64,000 nt of DNA, from positions 21,786 through 85,785 of the forward strand of contig CBDUBA010000006.1 in assembly GCA_965365275.1 (NCBI GenBank). Reading direction: 5' to 3'. The stretch is from JAGTVG01 sp965365275 (GTDB taxonomy: Bacteria; Bacteroidota; Bacteroidia; Cytophagales; Cyclobacteriaceae). The position numbers and the translations under genes were made by a program. Shown in pieces: positions 45,860 to 54,891 of the stretch; the stretch's first letter is position 1; the number at the start of each line of letters is the position of its first letter. The notes under the pieces were generated by a model, which did no database searches, was not told the origin of the DNA, and saw only the letters and a program-made list of their open reading frames with translations.

Positions 45860-48415
45860 ATGAAGCTAAATAATCAAATCACCAGCATCTTTACTTTTGG
45901 AATATTAATTTTTGCATTGTCCGCATGTATTATCGAAGAGAATACAAAACCCGGGAATAACTGGGATACTGGAATCAACTTCGGTTGGAAATTTGCCAAA
46001 GGAGACCAAAAAGGATCCATTAACGTTGATTTTGACGATTCATCCTGGGAAAATATAGATCTGCCCCACGATTGGGCTATTTATGGACCTTTTGGGGATC
46101 CTACCGAAGCCGGGAATACCGGTAAATTGCCCTGGAAAGGGGAAGGCTGGTATCGAAAAACATTTGAACTTCCTGCCGGGGCCAATGGTAAGAGACTTCA
46201 GTTCTTGTTTGATGGGGTAATGGCAAATCCTGAAATATATCTGAACGGTGAGTTGGTCGGATCATGGATATATGGTTATAATTCTTTCTGGATAGATGCT
46301 ACAGAGGCTGCAAAATATGGTACTGAAAATGTATTGACTGTCCATGCCGATACACGTGATCTTTATTCACGCTGGTACCCTGGGGCTGGAATTTACCGGA
46401 AAGTAAGCATGCGGATTGTCGAACCTGTTCATATTCCGGTTTGGGGTATATATATAACCACACCGGAAGTCAGTGAACAAAAAGCAACAGTAAATGCAGC
46501 AGTTGAAGTTTCGAATCTGGCATCTACTGATAGTGAAATCAATATAAAGATTACTGTTATGGATCCATCCGGTATGGAAATCATAATGTTGGACAAAGAG
46601 GCAGCCATTCCAACCGGGAAAGACAATAGTATTAACTTCAAATTCGATATAGAAGATCCGGATATCTGGGATATTAAACACCCCGAACTCTATACGCTTA
46701 ATGTAAGCTTGTTTGATGGAAATAAGGAGATCCACAGGGAGTCTTCCAGGTTTGGTATCCGGACTTTTGAATGGACAGCGGATGATGGATTCCATCTTAA
46801 TGGTAGAAGAGTACAGCTTTATGGGGTGAATATGCATCATGACCATGGCCCTTTGGGCGCGGCTTTCTATCCCCGGGCAATGGAAAGACAGCTCGAGATC
46901 ATGAAAGAAATGGGCGTAAATGCCCTGAGGACAAGTCATAATGCCTGCGCGCCAGAAGTCCTGGATCTATGTGACCGGATGGGAATCATTGTTTTTGATG
47001 AACTTTTTGATAAGTACGGGCCTACCGCGGGTGTTCAATGTTCAACAGGAGAGTATGTGGATAATTATGCGGAAGCGGAGGTGAAGAACTTTGTTTTACG
47101 GGACAGGAACCATCCTAGCGTCTTTTTATGGTCGATCGGGAATGAAATTGGTGAAATATTGACCGATAAGGATGGCCGCGCTGCAGAGCATGTGGCCAAT
47201 ATGGTTAAATATTTTAAAACATATGATGATACACGACCTACTACGATGGGATGTCATGTTCCTTCTGCGTCTGAAGATGGCAAGCAGATCCTGGATGCAT
47301 TGGAAACATCAGGCTGGAATTATGGGCGAAGATACAATACCACCCGGAAAGCTTATCCTGATATGCCGATCATCTATAGCGAATCGGCATCAGCTTTTGG
47401 TACGCGTGGAGCCTATAAGCTTTCTCCTACCAGATCAAAGACCGACTGGGGAAATGATGGCGATATCAGTGCGTATATGTTGACATCCGCACCATGGTCT
47501 GACATCCCTGAACATGAATTTGAGTACATGAGAATTGACTCCTTTATTGCCGGAGAGTTTGTATGGACCGGTTTTGATTACCTGGGAGAACCAACACCAT
47601 ATGTGCCGGGCAGAATGTTTACACAAACTGATGAAGGACATGTGGCGAGAAGCAGTTTTTTTGGTATTGTTGACCTGGCTGGATTTCCAAAGGATAGCTA
47701 TTATAATTACAGGAGTTTATGGCGTCAGGATGATAATACGGTGTATTTAACACCCCATTGGAACTGGGAGGGTCATGAAGGGGAAAACATCCCCGTTGTC
47801 CTTTATACCAATGGTGATGAAGCAGAACTGTTCTTAAATGGTAAGAGCCTGGGGAAACGAAAAAAGATCGATCCTGACCAGGTCAGAACATCAAAACTGA
47901 TAGCAGCGGGGATTGATTATTCTGTCAGGGAAGATAATGAGGAAGATCCGTATTTCGAGATCGTTGACGCTTATCGTTTACGATGGATGGAGGTGCCCTA
48001 TGAACCTGGAGAGATCAGGGCGGTTGCTTACAAGGATGGCCAGCTTATTGGAGAATATGTTGTTGAAACAGCGGGAACACCTCAAAACCTGAAACTCACC
48101 CCTGACAGACGAAATATGAAGGCTGATGGGATGGATCTGTGTTATGTTACGGTAGAAATGGTTGATGCAGAAGGCAGAATCTGCCCTTTAGCCATGAATG
48201 ATCTTGAGTTCAGTATTGAGGGCTCAGCAAAGATGATGGGGGTGGCCAATGGCGATGCCATGGGGCATGATGTATTTACAGATAACACCCATTACTTGTT
48301 TTATGGTAAAGCCGTTGTGGTTCTCAGGAGCATTCCCGGAAAATCAGGGGAAGCCGTCTTAAGTGTAAGAAGTGATGATGGTAAGCAATCCGAACTGACT
48401 GTTCTTTTTGAATAG
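45860..48415 (+). CDS. GH2 beta-galactosidase-type lipoprotein
   Basis: A 851-residue GH2 enzyme. The signal ends in a lipobox (FALSAC, Cys23). The sugar-binding domain (WENIDLPHDWAIYGPF, GEGWYRKTFELP), the immunoglobulin-like domain and the barrel follow in order. The acid/base Glu429 is in LWSIGNEIGE and the nucleophile is Glu508 in IIYSESASAFGTRG. A DUF4982-like and an Ig-like tail follow after about residue 640. Beta-galactosidase is the usual activity of this arrangement; beta-glucuronidase or beta-mannosidase are less likely. It faces a GH26 gene 7 bases away end to end, and a 250-base upstream gap contains its promoter. Confidence 0.93.
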   Translation: MKLNNQITSIFTFGILIFALSACIIEENTKPGNNWDTGINFGWKFAKGDQKGSINVDFDDSSWENIDLPHDWAIYGPFGDPTEAGNTGKLPWKGEGWYRKTFELPAGANGKRLQFLFDGVMANPEIYLNGELVGSWIYGYNSFWIDATEAAKYGTENVLTVHADTRDLYSRWYPGAGIYRKVSMRIVEPVHIPVWGIYITTPEVSEQKATVNAAVEVSNLASTDSEINIKITVMDPSGMEIIMLDKEAAIPTGKDNSINFKFDIEDPDIWDIKHPELYTLNVSLFDGNKEIHRESSRFGIRTFEWTADDGFHLNGRRVQLYGVNMHHDHGPLGAAFYPRAMERQLEIMKEMGVNALRTSHNACAPEVLDLCDRMGIIVFDELFDKYGPTAGVQCSTGEYVDNYAEAEVKNFVLRDRNHPSVFLWSIGNEIGEILTDKDGRAAEHVANMVKYFKTYDDTRPTTMGCHVPSASEDGKQILDALETSGWNYGRRYNTTRKAYPDMPIIYSESASAFGTRGAYKLSPTRSKTDWGNDGDISAYMLTSAPWSDIPEHEFEYMRIDSFIAGEFVWTGFDYLGEPTPYVPGRMFTQTDEGHVARSSFFGIVDLAGFPKDSYYNYRSLWRQDDNTVYLTPHWNWEGHEGENIPVVLYTNGDEAELFLNGKSLGKRKKIDPDQVRTSKLIAAGIDYSVREDNEEDPYFEIVDAYRLRWMEVPYEPGEIRAVAYKDGQLIGEYVVETAGTPQNLKLTPDRRNMKADGMDLCYVTVEMVDAEGRICPLAMNDLEFSIEGSAKMMGVANGDAMGHDVFTDNTHYLFYGKAVVVLRSIPGKSGEAVLSVRSDDGKQSELTVLFE

Positions 48416-48422
48416 ATCAAAT

Positions 48423-49382
48423 TTACCATCCCGGCATTTCATCGAGGGTTATGATCCTTGTATCCTTATACAGGGTTTTTATTTCTTCCGGAGTATTACT
48501 GCTTTTAACCAGTTCGGCCCAGGGCATAAAGAATGTCCACCGGGGTTGATCATTCAGCATTTCCGGACTGGGCAGTTTTGAGCATTCACCAATGGCCATC
48601 GGTTTATCACCCACAATTGGAAGTATATAGTTATACCAGGAGATATCGTATCCGTTATCGTAAACATCAAAGCCAAAAATATCCCAATATTCTCCGCCAG
48701 GATTATACTGCTCAAAATCACGGCTCATATCCTGCATATCCCATACCCACACCAGGTTTGACAATCCTTTTTCCTGGGTTAGATAATCGTGTGTTATCCG
48801 GTACAATTTAGCCGTGCCATCCGGACCCGGCCTGCCGCCCCACCAGAATTTACCCTGGTTCATTTCATGAAAGGGTCTGAAAAGTACCTCAACCCCTTTA
48901 TCTTCTAAATATTGTAAATAGACAGCGATATCATCCATTCTTTTCTTCCATATCTGGTTCAGGGATGACCCGTCAGTTGTGATCTCTTTCCATTGATCAT
49001 CATCCAGCTGGGCATTCAGCAATCCCGGATCCCAACCACAGGGTTCCCCTTCATCAGGAGGACAGCCATGCCACATCAGGTTGATGATTGCGCCCTTATT
49101 CCATTGCCTTTCCGCTTCATGGATCATAGTCCAGCGGTTATCGATATTGACTTGCTGGAACAGGAAGTCGCCACTCCAAAGTGCGGGATATTTTCCGGTG
49201 GTTTCTTTAATATATTCTGTCCACATGGCTGGTTTAGCATTGGGTTCCTTGTTATGTTGGCCCGCAATTGTTTTTTCCCCAGATATGCTATAGATGTATT
49301 CAAGTACCCGGGAAGGCTGAGAAAAAGTCTTTGAACCAAATATTATTAAAACCAGGATTAATAAAAGTTTCAGATTTTGCAT
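48423..49382 (-). CDS. GH26 beta-mannanase-type glycoside hydrolase
   Basis: The 319-residue precursor has a signal peptide cut after KTFSQ. The GH26 signature is plain: acid/base Glu173 in VLFRPFHEMNQGKFWWGG and nucleophile Glu266 in MAIGECSKLP, with the WHGCPP and VWVWDMQD strands between. It should cleave beta-1,4-mannan or mixed beta-glucan/mannan outside the cell. Its stop lies 7 bases from that of the GH2 gene, so the two transcripts must overlap or share a bidirectional end. Upstream of it is a gene relic, then the sugar permease gene of the apiose locus. Confidence 0.93.
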   Translation of the reverse strand: MQNLKLLLILVLIIFGSKTFSQPSRVLEYIYSISGEKTIAGQHNKEPNAKPAMWTEYIKETTGKYPALWSGDFLFQQVNIDNRWTMIHEAERQWNKGAIINLMWHGCPPDEGEPCGWDPGLLNAQLDDDQWKEITTDGSSLNQIWKKRMDDIAVYLQYLEDKGVEVLFRPFHEMNQGKFWWGGRPGPDGTAKLYRITHDYLTQEKGLSNLVWVWDMQDMSRDFEQYNPGGEYWDIFGFDVYDNGYDISWYNYILPIVGDKPMAIGECSKLPSPEMLNDQPRWTFFMPWAELVKSSNTPEEIKTLYKDTRIITLDEMPGW

Positions 49383-49456
49383 TCGATTACATTGTTCCTT
49401 GGTAGATAATATTACAAGACTTAAATATAAACTCTTTTTCTAAAATATCAGGGGAG

Positions 49457-49621
49457 ATTTTAGCAATTGATTATCCTTTTTTTGAGTATACAGGAGTTTC
49501 TGAGCATGTCTCTGTCACATGTGATTTTTCCACCGTAATTCTTGAAGATGGAATTCTGCATTTACCTGAAGAAAGAGTTTGCGGAGTAGAAATTGATCTG
49601 GATTTCATCTCAGAATACTAA
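49457..49621 (+). pseudogene. C-terminal relic, possibly of an enolase-superfamily dehydratase
   Basis: The plus frame from ILAIDYPFFEYTGVS through STVILEDGILHLPEE and CGVEIDLDFISEY to the TAA at 49619-49621 looks like the end of an enolase-superfamily protein. In that family a tail of the type V-x-DG-x-hx-P-x-x-x-G-x-E-h-D is standard. No start or barrel precedes it: the frame is closed 50 bases upstream and the DNA before it is AT-rich. A truncated gene is the best reading. It lies in front of the candidate apiose locus and may be a lost sugar-acid dehydratase. The family call is by pattern only. Confidence 0.5.
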
Positions 49622-49624
49622 ATT

Positions 49625-49658
49625 TTGATTATTTGGTTTTTTTAATGGATTAAATTTG
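49625..49658 (+). promoter_or_regulatory. candidate promoter of the sugar permease gene
   Basis: A TTG at 49625-49627 and TAAATTTG at 49651-49658 are separated by 23 bases, at the upper end of the range for Bacteroidota (TTG, 17-23, TAnnTTTG). The -7 box is 80 bases in front of the ATG at 49739. Confidence 0.45.
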
Positions 49659-49738
49659 ATTATGAATTAAAAAACTGGCATTTTGATACCCAATTGACTA
49701 GAGGGATTATAATTCTTGATCTACGTAATAATAGAATT

Positions 49739-50755
49739 ATGATCGTTGTACAAAACTATCCACTTGCTGTAATATTTACTATTCTGGCCATGATTTGCTG
49801 GGGATCCTGGGCAAATACACAGAAACTGGCTGAAAAAAACTGGCGGTTCGAGCTTTTTTATTGGGATATGGTTATTGGCATTGTGCTGCTGGGAATCATC
49901 GCTGCTTTTAGTGTTGGCAGTATGGGTGATTATGGTAGATCATTTTTAGATGATTTGGCACAGGCTGATACAGGGAGTATTTTATCTGCTATGATTGGAG
50001 GCGTTTTATGGAATCTAGGTAATATTCTATTAGTAGCCGCAATTGCGGTAGCCGGGATGTCGGTTGGCTTTCCCATTGGTGGAGGAATAGCTTGGGTTTT
50101 GGGAATTATCGTCAACTATGTGCTCATTATTATGGATAAGGGCAAATCGGAAGATAATTCAACACTTCTGTTTACAGGGGTAGCGGTCATTATTGTTGCT
50201 ATTTTATTAAGTATGCAGGCATATAAACGTTTGGCTTCTGAACAGAAAAAAACCACCGCAAAAGGTATATTACTTTCAGTATTTGCTGGTTTGCTTATTG
50301 CTTTTTTTTATGGATTTGTGGTGAATTCCCTGGACAATAGTTTTGTTGCCGGAGGAACGGGTACATTAACTCCTTATACAGCTATTGTCTTTTTCAGTTT
50401 CGGTGTTTTAGCCAGCACTTTGATTATCAATCCTATATTTATGGCTAATCCAGTTCAGGGAGAATCTGTAAGCATGTCTGCTTATTTCAAAGGCAGCTTC
50501 AGGACACATATGATTGGAGTATTGGGTGGATCGATATGGATGACGGGTATGGTAGTAAGCTTTATGGCGGCGGGATCTGCAGGACCAGCTATATCTTATG
50601 CCTTAAGTAATGCTGCTCCGGTTGTGGCGATATTGTGGGGTGTACTGGTTTGGAAGGAATTTGCGGAAGCACCCAAGGGAACCAATAAATTGCTGGTGAT
50701 TATGTTCGTGGCATACTTGATAGGCTTAGTTCTTATTACATATTCTAAAGTTTAG
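49739..50755 (+). CDS. GRP/RhaT-like sugar permease (DMT superfamily)
   Basis: About ten membrane helices span the 338-residue protein: AVIFTILAMICWGSWANTQKL in the first, then MVIGIVLLGIIAAF, VLWNLGNILLVAAIAVAGMSV, VAVIIVAILLSM and so on to LLVIMFVAYLIGLVLITYSKV. The CWGSWANTQKL and NxGNxLLVxAIxxxGMSVGFPIGGG segments fit the glucose/ribose porter group of the DMT superfamily, related to L-rhamnose permeases. I chose the ATG at 49739; an earlier TTG at 49694 would add 15 residues that look non-coding. It is divergent from nothing but faces the end of the LacI gene, and by position it is the transporter of the adjacent sugar locus. Confidence 0.8.
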   Translation: MIVVQNYPLAVIFTILAMICWGSWANTQKLAEKNWRFELFYWDMVIGIVLLGIIAAFSVGSMGDYGRSFLDDLAQADTGSILSAMIGGVLWNLGNILLVAAIAVAGMSVGFPIGGGIAWVLGIIVNYVLIIMDKGKSEDNSTLLFTGVAVIIVAILLSMQAYKRLASEQKKTTAKGILLSVFAGLLIAFFYGFVVNSLDNSFVAGGTGTLTPYTAIVFFSFGVLASTLIINPIFMANPVQGESVSMSAYFKGSFRTHMIGVLGGSIWMTGMVVSFMAAGSAGPAISYALSNAAPVVAILWGVLVWKEFAEAPKGTNKLLVIMFVAYLIGLVLITYSKV

Positions 50756-50799
50756 AGTAATGTTTCCAGGATGAAAAGTAAACTCATCCTTTAATATCT

Positions 50800-51831
50800 T
50801 TAATTTCTAGGCATTATTGTCGAACCTCGAATAATCAGCTCCGTCTTAAGAATCCGTATCTGAGCCTCGTATTTTTCAGGATCAATATTCCGTTCATCCA
50901 GGAAGATATGAGCTGCTTCCTTTCCAATCTCAAAAGCTGGTTGTTTAATAGTTGATAATGTTGGTTCAAGAAAGATATCGTAGGATTCATCATTAAAACC
51001 AATTACAGCCACTTCCTCCGGTACCTTTATGTTGTATTGCCTGAGCGCGGTCAATGCACCTGCAGCAGTCCTGTCATTCACAGCAAAAATGCCATCAAAA
51101 TCAAGGCCTCTGTTTATCATTGATTTGCAGGAATCATATCCCATTGTCTCATTAAATTCACAATAAATTAATAGATTCTTATTTACTGGTATCTCATGCT
51201 TGCACAATGCCTTTTTATATCCCTCATATCTAATATTTGAGATTCTCAAATTTTCGGGTCCAGCGATATAAGCGATTTTTCGTTTCCCGCTTTCAATCAA
51301 ATGTTCCACAGCTGTCAATGCTGCATTTTCATTATCGACCATAATTTTTGATGCATTGGTATATTCAGGAACCCGGTCAAAAAAGATCACAGGGATCCCT
51401 TTGCTCTGAGCATATATAAAATGTGAAATATCATTCGTTTTTTCCGAGAGCGAGGCAATAATTCCATCAACACGAGAGGCAACCAGGTTTTTAACATGTA
51501 ATACTTCCTGCTCCTGTGTCTCATTGCTTTGACAAATCATAACACTGTAACCATGCCTTTCTAATGTTTCTTCTATGCCACTGATGGCCAGGGAATTGTA
51601 GTAATAGCCTATTTTGGGTACTACAACGCCAACCGTAAAAGATTTGTTTTTTAACAATCCCAGGGCCAGCGGATTTGGAAGATAATCCATTGCTCTGGCC
51701 AGATCAATAATTCGTTTTTTGGTTTCCGGGCCAATCTCGTGAGAATCTCTGAGTGCACGTGATACGGTAGATACACTTACCTTCAATGCTGATGCAATGT
51801 CTTTTAAAGTGGGTTGCCTGGATTTTGCCAA
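50800..51831 (-). CDS. LacI-family transcriptional regulator
   Basis: The 343 residues are full length for LacI/GalR. The DNA-binding head is TLKDIASALKVSVSTVSRALRDSH with the hinge helix near LPNPLALGLLKNKS. The sugar-binding core follows (TVGVVVPKIGYYYNSLAISG, VIFFDRVPEY, FNDESYDIFLEPTLSTIKQP). It is divergent from the Gfo/Idh/MocA gene that opens the candidate apiose operon, and a palindrome of LacI type lies 88 bases upstream of its start. It should repress its own gene and the catabolic operon until an inducer sugar binds. Confidence 0.93.
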   Translation of the reverse strand: MAKSRQPTLKDIASALKVSVSTVSRALRDSHEIGPETKKRIIDLARAMDYLPNPLALGLLKNKSFTVGVVVPKIGYYYNSLAISGIEETLERHGYSVMICQSNETQEQEVLHVKNLVASRVDGIIASLSEKTNDISHFIYAQSKGIPVIFFDRVPEYTNASKIMVDNENAALTAVEHLIESGKRKIAYIAGPENLRISNIRYEGYKKALCKHEIPVNKNLLIYCEFNETMGYDSCKSMINRGLDFDGIFAVNDRTAAGALTALRQYNIKVPEEVAVIGFNDESYDIFLEPTLSTIKQPAFEIGKEAAHIFLDERNIDPEKYEAQIRILKTELIIRGSTIMPRN

Positions 51832-51918
51832 AATATAATTATTGTAATATCAATTTAAAATGCGCCATTTCAAGTTCTGGCTATTAATCGTAATTATACA
51901 AATTTATCTCGATTGCCG

Positions 51919-51936
51919 TTCGCAAACCTTTGCGTA
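51919..51936. promoter_or_regulatory. candidate LacI operator
   Basis: CGCAAA (51921-51926), two bases CC, then TTTGCG (51929-51934) form a symmetric site, with one further complementary pair just outside at 51919 and 51936. The CGCAAA..TTTGCG core resembles operators of LacI regulators in Bacteroidota. It lies between the divergent LacI and dehydrogenase genes, 88 bases from the first and 222 bases from the second. Confidence 0.6.
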
Positions 51937-52158
51937 AATATTTTAAATGATTTATATAATTTATTTAACATCTTATTGTAAATTCAATTAAATGCTGAAA
52001 TAATTGGCAATTCAATATTGGGCAGGAAAGATATCAGATTTTTTTACAAGAAAAATAATCCTTAAAGTCAAGAACAGCATTTATAATTAGTTATATCTAT
52101 TCCTGTTCAATGAATTGCTTAGTTTGTATTTTTTTAAGAAATCTTTGAATCTCACCTC

Positions 52159-53193
52159 ATGGAAAAACTGAAGTTTGCAATTTTTGGAACCGGCTTCTGG
52201 TCACAGTTCCAGCTAGGCGCCTGGATGGAACTAGAAGGTGTGGAATGTGTTGCTCTGTACAACAGAACGAGGTCAAAAGCAGATAAACTGGCACAGCGGT
52301 TTGGTGTTCCCAGAACGTATGATAATCCGGATGAATTGTTCAAAAATGAATCTCTGGATTTCGTGGATATAATCACAGATGTGGATACGCATTATAAATT
52401 CGTAAAAATGGCGGTCGATTATGGCATCAAAAACATAATCTGCCAGAAGCCCATGGCACCCGATTTTGAAACAGCGAAAAAGATGATGGCGGTTTGCAGG
52501 GAAGCGAATGCCAATTATTATATTCATGAAAACTACCGTTGGGAGCGACCACTCAGAAGATTTAAGGAGATCCTGGATAGCGGGGTAATTGGTACCCCCT
52601 TTAAAGCCCGTGTATCTTTTAATTCAGGATTCCCGGTATTCGATAATCAACCTTTTCTGGCTGAACTGGATAATTTTATCCTCACTGACATGGGTTCCCA
52701 CATATTTGATGTTATCCGATTTATGTTTGGGGAATGCCGTAAACTTTGGTGCCAGAAACTAACGATTAATCCAAAGATTAATGGAGAGGACGTTGCTTCG
52801 GTCATGATGCAAATGGAAAATGGTATGCCCGTTTTCACTGAACTTTCATATGCCTCCATAGTAGAAGATGATGCGTTTACAACAGTTTTTATTCTGGTTG
52901 AGGGAGATAAGGGATCACTCTATATCGGGCCGGGTTTTGAGATCCGCACTACGACCAAAGAAGGAACGGTATCTGAAATCGTTGAATTCCCATCCTATCC
53001 ATGGGCTGATCCGGATTATATTGTGAACCATGAAAGCGGTATTCCTATCAATAAAAATATTCTGGAGGATATGTTAGGCAAAGGCAAGGCAGAAACTACC
53101 GGAGAAGATAATTTCAACACGGTTAAAATGGTATGGGCTGCCTATGAGTCCGCAAAAAAGGGTGCAATAATTGACCTCAATAATTTTGAGTAA
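52159..53193 (+). CDS. Gfo/Idh/MocA-family NAD-dependent dehydrogenase (candidate D-apiose dehydrogenase)
   Basis: This 344-residue oxidoreductase has a Rossmann start (FAIFGTGFWSQFQLGAW), the segment DFVDIITDVDTHYKFVKMAVDYG, and IICQKPMAPDFETAKKM where most members have EKP. The D-SHIFDVIRFMFGE segment (TDMGSHIFD) carries the usual His near the active site. D-apiose 1-reductase (ApsD) belongs to this family, and the four genes behind it fit the remaining steps of D-apiose oxidation. So the likely step is D-apiose to D-apionolactone, but the family covers many sugars and the exact substrate is inferred from context. It opens the operon and is divergent from the LacI gene. Confidence 0.75.
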   Translation: MEKLKFAIFGTGFWSQFQLGAWMELEGVECVALYNRTRSKADKLAQRFGVPRTYDNPDELFKNESLDFVDIITDVDTHYKFVKMAVDYGIKNIICQKPMAPDFETAKKMMAVCREANANYYIHENYRWERPLRRFKEILDSGVIGTPFKARVSFNSGFPVFDNQPFLAELDNFILTDMGSHIFDVIRFMFGECRKLWCQKLTINPKINGEDVASVMMQMENGMPVFTELSYASIVEDDAFTTVFILVEGDKGSLYIGPGFEIRTTTKEGTVSEIVEFPSYPWADPDYIVNHESGIPINKNILEDMLGKGKAETTGEDNFNTVKMVWAAYESAKKGAIIDLNNFE

Positions 53194-53228
53194 ATGATGC
53201 CATTGATTGGTTTTATCCCGATTAAATA

Positions 53229-54038
53229 ATGAAAATAGGTTTGGGAACATATGCACTTGCCTGGTCAATCGGAGTACCTGGTTATCCACCGGAAAAACCA
53301 ATGGATTTATACCAGTTTCTGGATTTTGCATACGGATTGGGTTTCAGACTCGTTCAAGTGGCTGATAACCTTCCTCTTCACCAATTCAATCTAAAGGAAT
53401 TAAAAAAAATTCGTGAAACATCTGATCATCTTGGTATTGAAGTTGAAGTCGGCACCCGGGGTATGACAGTAAAGAACATCAGGCAATATCTTGAGATAGC
53501 TTTAATTTTGGGCTCTCCAATCATACGAACTGTGATTGATGAACAGGGATTTGAGCCTTCAATGGAAGAAATAAACAGGATTATCAGGGAATTGTTGCCT
53601 GATCTTGAAAAATCAAATATTAAGCTCGCAATCGAGAACCATGACAGGCTGAAATCATCTGAATTTCTAGGGATTATCCAAAAAGCAAATAGTGAATATG
53701 TGGGGATATGCCTGGACACCGTAAATTCGATTGGTTCCGATGAAGGATTTGAAACCGTATTCTCCTCCCTGGCTCCCCATACCATCAACTTGCATCTGAA
53801 AGATTATATTATAAAAAGGAAATCCCATATGATGGGTTTTGATATTGAAGGAGCACCTGCCGGTGAGGGTCGAATGCCTATTAAAGAAATTTCAAAAAAG
53901 CTTGAGGCATATGGCAAATGCCGGTCAATGATCCTGGAATTATGGCCTCCTCCTGAGGATGAATTGAATAAAACAATATTAAAAGAACAGGAATGGGTAA
54001 GGCATAGCGCACAATATTTGTTCGAAAATTATAAATAA
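53229..54038 (+). CDS. TIM-barrel isomerase/decarboxylase family protein (candidate 3-oxo-isoapionate decarboxylase)
   Basis: This 269-residue protein of the xylose-isomerase-like (AP_endonuc_2) barrel group has metal ligands by pattern at Glu136 (AIENHDR), Asp163 (GICLDTVNS), His189 (NLHLKDY) and Glu237 (MILELWPP). No signal peptide is present. Such barrels act as epimerases or isomerases. I recall that OiaC, which converts 3-oxo-isoapionate to L-erythrulose and CO2, belongs to this fold, and the next gene encodes the enzyme that would make its substrate. It is separated from the dehydrogenase gene by 35 bases and from the next gene by 6. The assignment to OiaC rests on gene order and fold, not on a close motif match. 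Confidence 0.65.
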   Translation: MKIGLGTYALAWSIGVPGYPPEKPMDLYQFLDFAYGLGFRLVQVADNLPLHQFNLKELKKIRETSDHLGIEVEVGTRGMTVKNIRQYLEIALILGSPIIRTVIDEQGFEPSMEEINRIIRELLPDLEKSNIKLAIENHDRLKSSEFLGIIQKANSEYVGICLDTVNSIGSDEGFETVFSSLAPHTINLHLKDYIIKRKSHMMGFDIEGAPAGEGRMPIKEISKKLEAYGKCRSMILELWPPPEDELNKTILKEQEWVRHSAQYLFENYK

Positions 54039-54044
54039 AGCAAT

Positions 54045-54872
54045 ATGATAAAAGTAGTATTGGTGGGTGCCGGTGGTAAAATGGGCTGCCGCATCACAGA
54101 TAATTTAAAAGAAAGTGATTACGATATGGCTTATCTTGAAGTAAGCGAGGATGGGAAAAATCGCCTGGCCGAAAGGGGCATCACCCCTTCTGAAGAAGAT
54201 GATACCTTGCCTCAGGCGGATATTGTTATTTTAGCCATACCGGATGTAGCCATAGAAAAAGTATCCGGGCTGGTTATCCCAAAGATGAAATCCGGCGCCC
54301 TGCTTGTTACATTGGATCCTGCCGCAGCTCTTGCTGGTAAGATCTTTCCCCGGGAAGATATTGCCATTTACGTATCCCATCCGGCACATCCTTCTGTATT
54401 TAACTGGGAACCGGATGAAGAGGCCCAAAGGGATTATTTTGGAGGCACGCTGGCAAAACAAGTAGCTGTGAGTGCCCTTATGCGGGGAAACGAATCGGAT
54501 TATGAAATGGGCGACTTACTGACCAGGAAAATGTATGCACCAGTAACAAAGAATTACAGGATTACGGTAGAGCAGATGGGATTGCTTGAGCCTGCCCTGG
54601 TAGAGACCTTATGCTCCACCCTTCAGGTTATTGTGCGTGAAGCTCTGGATATTGTTATAGAAAAAGGTGTTCCTGCAGATGCTGCCAAAGATTTTTTACT
54701 GGGACACCTGAATATTCAGCTGGCCGTCATCTATGGCCAGATTCCCGGGGCAGTATTTTCAGATGCTGCAAACAAAGCCATTGAAAGAGGAAAACCTCTC
54801 CTGATCAGGGAAAACTGGAGAGATGTTTTTGAACCGGACAACGTAATGGAACAGATCATGGACATCACATAA
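54045..54872 (+). CDS. apnO: PGDH_C-type oxidoisomerase (candidate D-apionate oxidoisomerase)
   Basis: This 275-residue NAD-binding protein starts with VVLVGAGGKMGCRITDNL (Rossmann motif GAGGKMG, residues 8-14) and continues with ADIVILAIPDVAIEKV, HPAHPSVFNWEPDEEAQRD and a helical C-terminal half (LLEPALVETLCSTLQ, MEQIMDI). This is the phosphogluconate-dehydrogenase-C-terminal (PGDH_C) group that includes D-apionate oxidoisomerase ApnO. ApnO turns D-apionate into 3-oxo-isoapionate. The genes before and behind it fit the steps that follow and precede this reaction. Alternatives are related sugar-acid dehydrogenases. It begins 6 bases after the preceding gene and lies 19 bases before an exported hydrolase gene. 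Confidence 0.65.
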   Translation: MIKVVLVGAGGKMGCRITDNLKESDYDMAYLEVSEDGKNRLAERGITPSEEDDTLPQADIVILAIPDVAIEKVSGLVIPKMKSGALLVTLDPAAALAGKIFPREDIAIYVSHPAHPSVFNWEPDEEAQRDYFGGTLAKQVAVSALMRGNESDYEMGDLLTRKMYAPVTKNYRITVEQMGLLEPALVETLCSTLQVIVREALDIVIEKGVPADAAKDFLLGHLNIQLAVIYGQIPGAVFSDAANKAIERGKPLLIRENWRDVFEPDNVMEQIMDIT

Positions 54873-54891
54873 GACAAAAAATTATATCCTT

